This document shows, piece by piece, positions 59,400 to 64,000 of a DNA stretch of 64,000 bases. Source of the DNA: Platanthera guangdongensis (Eukaryota > Streptophyta > Magnoliopsida > Asparagales > Orchidaceae); assembly GCA_039583875.1 (NCBI GenBank), contig CM077165.1, positions 73,582,757 through 73,646,756 of the forward strand. Reading direction: 5' to 3'. Both the position numbers and the translations under genes were made by a program. The first letter of the stretch is position 1; the number at the start of each line of letters is the position of its first letter. A model generated the notes under the pieces. The model searched no databases. It saw only the letters and a program-made list of their open reading frames with translations, and was not told the origin of the DNA.

Positions 59400-61290
59400 G
59401 GAGAAAATGAAAAACAACTCTTCTTCCCACCACCAGCAAAGAAGTACCATAATAGCTCTGATAGATCAAGGAATGATCACAAAGGGGACAGGTATGTTTC
59501 CAAATTGAATAAACATTTAATATTGATATTATTTGTTACTACTATAATAGGCCAGGGACATGTCATACTACTACAAGAAGGCTGAAAAGAGCCTCATGGC
59601 AAGAAAACAAACAAGCTTTAGTGATAGTGACTCAGCCCCATTTGGGTTAGAAGAAGACTACATTGGGCTCATTGTACTATCAGAAGAAGTGGACCTGATT
59701 GATTATTCTTCTACAAGGGTGTGCATCAGGGCTCCCCTTACATCATCTAATAGTGATTTCGAAGAATAAGAAGAACAATATTGTGGCTTCATGACAATTC
59801 CGATGGGGAAGAACATGATGATTCACATCCTAATGAGGTAAATATTAAAGCATCCTTATCTCTATCTAAATCTGACTATGGAACTAGTGTTGAGTCAGAA
59901 CCATGCTCATCTTCCTATGATGAGGGTGATTCTGAATCAGTAAATGACTTAATTGAAAAATATGATGCTCTCTTAAAAGCACTAAAGAAAAGTAAAAAGC
60001 TTGTTAAGAAGTGGGCTAAGGAGATTAAAACTCTCAGGGTTGCTAATTCTGAACTCATTGAAAAAGCTAAAAGGTTTACTCAAATGAATAAGAAAATAAG
60101 CAATTTGAGGGGCGCTTCTCTAATAAATATTGGATCTATCCAACAGAAGAATAAGATCATCAGGGTACTTTAGGAGAAGCTTCTTAATGAGAAAATGCTA
60201 GTGGCTAGGTTTTTAAAGCCACAAATAGTACTCCCCAAAATTGATAGATTATCTGCACCATATAAAGTGGTGTTGGGTACATTAAAGGGGAAGATAAGAA
60301 AAATGATTATAAAGGAAAAGCTCAAGTGCACCAAACCACTTTTTGAATGGTCCTACTACCATCAAACATCTATGATCGAGATAATATGAATGAGCATTGG
60401 AAGGATAAATGCACCTCCAGTTGAGTTGACAATGCACCTCACTAAGGAGGTAGGAAAGATATTAGTTTGAGTGCAATAAAGGTACCCCATGAAGAAACTC
60501 AGATGAAACATCATGGACCATTTCTGTATTGAACAACTGCACCGACACTCAAGGGCAAGGAAAAGGTCATTCATCAAAGGCTCATCCCATAGAAAACTCA
60601 TATAGCAGTGCAACCTATTCTTTATCATACACATAGCCATAAGATTAGCTAAATAAATGAGATGAATGGTCATGCCTGTTCTTCTGAACATAAGCTTACC
60701 CATCCTACACAAAAAATGGTTCAGTATAGGAGGTATAATAAATATAAGTGTTGGAAATGTGACAAAGTTGGTCATTTTGCCTTAACTGTTGGTACAACCC
60801 AATAGTCTGTAAGCAAAAGAATTCAAAATTTACTAAAAATATCTCTATACAGTAATATGTTGTTATGACTAACAGGAACCTAAGACCCAAGACTTTTTGG
60901 GTTCCTAAGGTAAATTAAAATTTTTTTGCAGGATTGTCCAAAGGACAATCAAATGCTAATATGGTAATTGAATAGTGGCTAAATTAACTTAAGAATGGAA
61001 CAAGGAGTCATATAAGAGATCATACTCTTGTAAAAATTCGACACAAGGTCATCCTTAGTAAATTAGATAGAAGAGTGACAAAAATCTATGGTATGTTCTC
61101 CAATGGCAAAGTCTCTATAGAAAAGGTGGCTTATGTAGAGGGGTTGCAACACAACCTCATTAGCATAATTCAACCTTATGGTTTTAGTTATATCATTAAA
61201 TTCCCCAAGAATCTGTGTCAATTCAAAAGGTCAATTGACTTTGACATAATTATTACAATACGAGGAGTGGAAATATGCATTGTCTGAATT
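59400..61290 (+). pseudogene. decayed Ty1/copia gag and pre-integrase region
   Basis: The parts in order on the plus strand are as follows. A possible first-knuckle remnant ARDMSYYYKKAEKSLMARK lies at about 59551-59600. An acidic serine-rich region runs 59610-59950. A coiled-coil-like stretch (LIEKYDALLKALKKSKKLV) lies at 59949-60120. A second zinc-knuckle remnant CWKCDKVGHFALTV lies at about 60747-60790 and has lost its last C. A PKTFWVPKV motif follows at about 60882-60915, and then KIYGMFSNGKVSIEKVAYVE with GLQHNLISI at 61075-61170, typical of the stretch before integrase. Many stops and shifts lie between parts. It is a different copia type from 50358-58297 because its gag is larger and has two knuckles. 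Confidence 0.7.
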
Positions 61291-61963
61291 TACTTTATTT
61301 AGAACCTTCTATACCAGTATGTCTTATAACAAATGAAAAGAAATCTCTTGCTGTGCAATAACATAAGATATCACATGATATTCAAGATAACATATAAATT
61401 AAAGGTGAATCAAATTTGAAATAAAGTAAATATGGGGCTAACCATGCATGCCCAATGTGCATGCAAACCTGGGCTAGCTTTTAGAGCAATACTCTTAATG
61501 ACCACATCTTGAGATCATAAATCTTCATTATGCCTCTAGTTCAAGCCAAATTTAAGCTGAAATTAAGTAAATAAATATCATCATCTTATATGTCATTTAT
61601 CTCTGCAAGTAGTAGGGTCTAGAAGTCCAACAAGGTGTGTAGAGAACAATTAAGAAAATTACAAAGGAATAAACTTAAAACAAGTTTGTGGTGTCATGTT
61701 CACTATTACGACAATATGTTAACACGATGTCGGGATTACGATAGGTGTCAAATCAACTTCACTGGATTAATCCATCTTAGTCCTTGGATCTAATACTCTA
61801 TTGAGCCTCCAGGTACTCATCGTTTCGTATTCTAAGATAAAATAGACTATAAATGTGACAGATATCTAGAATGAGATTACACCTTGATTTGCCCTTAAAT
61901 CCTCTCAACATGAAGCCCTAGAACTCGTAACAATATATTCTCTTTCTCCTCTCATTTCTTTTA
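61291..61963 (+). other. degraded stretch, possibly pre-integrase remnant
   Basis: Around 61440-61490 the plus strand reads ACPMCMQTWASF, which faintly resembles a CxxC pre-integrase motif. The rest is unreadable. A TATA-like ACTATAAATGTG lies at 61848-61859, about 105 bp before the next open frame, but nothing ties the two together. Confidence 0.35.
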
Positions 61964-62543
61964 ATGGATTTAAAGAAACCAGAGGACCCATTCAATGTGG
62001 GATCTAAAGTGGTACTAAATGGGTCCAAGGATTCAAATGAAGATATTCATACAGTTATCAGAATACTCGATGCTATTGACCTAGAGTATGTGCTCTCTAA
62101 GCCCACACTAATTATGAGATGTGAGGTGGTTGTATTCTACAAAAATATAAGGCTAAGACCTTCTAGAGAAGGTTTGAAGACAAAATTGTTGAAAAAAATA
62201 GAAAGTATTCCCTAAGAGATTGTCCAAGTCCTTACATCTGCCCAAGTTTAAGGATGATAATGAAGATAAAGAAGTATCTGAAAGTGACATAAATGATTCC
62301 ATAGTATGGAGCAGGCACTCCCAGAAGATATATAGTTCCATTCTGAGGCAACACTTCAACCAAATGGGTAAACTACTAGCTGATATTATAGGTAAGGCTC
62401 TGCTATACAAACCTGGCTCACATGAGAAAATATCTAAGAGCATCTTTGAGATTATGGAAAGGATAATTCTGTTGAAAAAAATTGATTGGGCAAGAATGAT
62501 GCTCATAAAATTTCAGGAAAGACAACATGCCAAACTTTGGTAG
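61964..62543 (+). pseudogene. unidentified reading frames, possibly retroelement env-like
   Basis: Two adjacent frames, 61964-62215 (83 aa) and 62220-62543 (107 aa), lie in different phases separated by a stop, so they may be one broken gene. The first has PTLIMRCEVVVFYKNIRLRP. The second has LLADIIGKALLYKPGSHEKI followed by ILLKKIDWARMML. The pattern (EFYxN-like, then a K-W-A segment) recalls the extra env-like or plant transposon-protein frames found in some retroelements, but I cannot confirm this by eye. No signal peptide or membrane segment is evident. Confidence 0.4.
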
Positions 62544-64000
62544 GATTATTTCTTTATACCAATTGATTGCTATAATAGATAAGATTAATAAGATGTTAGG
62601 TGTCAAAATCCATCACATGAAGAGAATTGACTCCAAAATTCTAGAAAGGTGGGGAAAAGTTCTGTCAAAGCACCTAAAGGGGAAGAAGGATATGAAGTAT
62701 GAAAGGGAAAGAGGCCAGTTAAATCTAAAGAAAGTACTGAAGTGGACTTCTCTTATAGTAATGAGGAAAATAATGTTAATCAAGTTCCCTCAAGCTCTCG
62801 AGAGGAGGAAGATTCAAGATATTTCTTTGTATAGGTATCACTATCTAAAGGAGTAGTGATCAATGATTAGACAATCCATAAAGGATCTATTAGAAATGAT
62901 CTCGCTCCTAAATTAAGTGATGATGAAGAGTTAAGTGATGATGCTGTCAAAAGTGATGAGGCAGAGTTAAGTAATGGTGTTGTAAGAAGTCTTACAGTTC
63001 AGGGAGACTCTATAACAAAGATTGAAGTGTTAGAGCAAACTAACAAAGAATTTCAGGGGGGGGGGGTCAACCAAGGGAACAAAAGTTCAAACTAAAAGTG
63101 ATAGTGATTTTGAGGGTATGTCTCAAGAGGAGCACTTAGCCCATGATATAGTGGAGAAGTGGAGAAGAGATGTTATTGGTGATGGGGACATCTCATTAAG
63201 CTTCCTTCTCCAAAAAATGAGGAGTCACCTAAGGTTTAATAGGTTTAAGATGCCACCCAAACTGGGTTGGTTGTCTTACAGGACCTAGAAGTGTATGTTG
63301 AAAAGGATGGCAACGTTGTTGTTGTGGAGGACAATCAAGGTGAAATACCTTTGATTGAGAAACCAATAGGAAACATGTGCAGGTAGATCATCCCTTTTGA
63401 AGCGGAAGCTAGTAATGGGGGTTGTGATAGCCCAGTTCTTGAGAGAAGGTCACCCTCCCAAATGTATAAAGAGATAGATATGATACACATGCTGAAAAAA
63501 CTAAATATGAGGCATTCTAAGAAAGGATCAGATATTCTAAGCTCATCAAAAGATCTAATGACTGAACAATCTTTTACTCCACTTATCAATCAGATAAATT
63601 ATTATTGGATGAACAAAGAAGACAAATCGAAGTGCATTTGGATGTTATTGTCAGGAATTTGAGAAGGGATCTATATAATGAGACTGTTGGGATAAAAATT
63701 GAGATAAATAAACTCAAAAAACACATTAAATTTCTTTATGAGAGAAGCCCCAAAAGTGGATCATACTGCTCAATAATTAAAAATTGCTCAAAAAGGTATG
63801 AAAGACATCATAACAAATAAAGATATCACATCAGATAACCTATAATATGCATTACAAGCCATAGAAAATAGGATGACTGATAGTAGAATGAGTATAATGG
63901 AAAGAGCAGACTTCTATAACTAATGTTGGATGATCATTTCCTTGAGGATAAGGAACATGTAACTGCAGGCATAAACATGCCTGAAAAGAAAATGACTTCT
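62544..64000 (+). other. AT-rich tail with short lysine-rich frames
   Basis: The frame 62527-62856 (109 aa) is lysine-rich and overlaps the preceding one. Further on, 62880-63330 is acidic when translated (SDDEELSDDAVKSDEAEL). 63605-63820 is likely to form a coiled coil (RRQIEVHLDVIVRNLRRDLY, then IKIEINKLKKHIKFL). Taken together with 61964-62543 it may be the remainder of one large, decayed gene, but no family is recognisable. A run of nine or more G lies at 63056-63066. Confidence 0.4.

Overview
This window is plant nuclear heterochromatin: a nest of LTR retrotransposons with no recognisable host gene. The evidence for a flowering plant is the presence of Tekay-like, Athila-like and CRM-like Ty3/gypsy elements and a Ty1/copia element, with tRNA-Met and tRNA-Asp type primer sites. 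A eudicot seems likely but this is inference; no species can be named. The names Tek-A, Tek-B and Tek-C below are working labels for three related Tekay/Del-like elements, all on the minus strand.

Layout. (1) 1-1627 is part of an Athila-type LTR (minus) inserted in the 3' LTR of Tek-A. (2) Tek-A runs from 1628 to 47906: 3' LTR and pol end at the left, RNase H at 39260, RT/PR/gag at 41317-44062, PBS at 44826 and an intact 5' LTR at 44844-47906. (3) Tek-B (11651-39259, 5-bp target duplication GTACT) sits in Tek-A between RNase H and integrase. (4) Tek-C (14705-23529, target duplication CAACG/CGACG) sits in the Tek-B integrase. (5) A non-autonomous Athila-like element (23881-31632, plus strand) also lies in Tek-B integrase, but is flanked by an identical 65-bp direct repeat instead of a 5-bp one. 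(6) A 1.4-kb chimeric TG...CA unit with CACAA target duplications (39885-41316) interrupts Tek-A RT/RNase H. (7) About 6.17 kb around the left Tek-A/Tek-B junction is tandemly duplicated (2225-8391 and 8392 to about 14220).

(8) Tek-A itself lies in a degenerate CRM-like chromovirus (plus, 47907-50357), which is also cut by a Ty1/copia element (minus, 50358-58297). (9) 58298-64000 holds old debris: an LTR-like scrap, a decayed copia gag and short unidentified reading frames.

Almost every pol gene carries stops or frameshifts, many explained by C-to-T decay, so the region is probably methylated and silent. The most interesting shared pattern is in the LTRs: five families from separate clades each carry an array of short palindromes just upstream of the TATA box in U3. 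Three rearrangement breakpoints fall in or next to these arrays.
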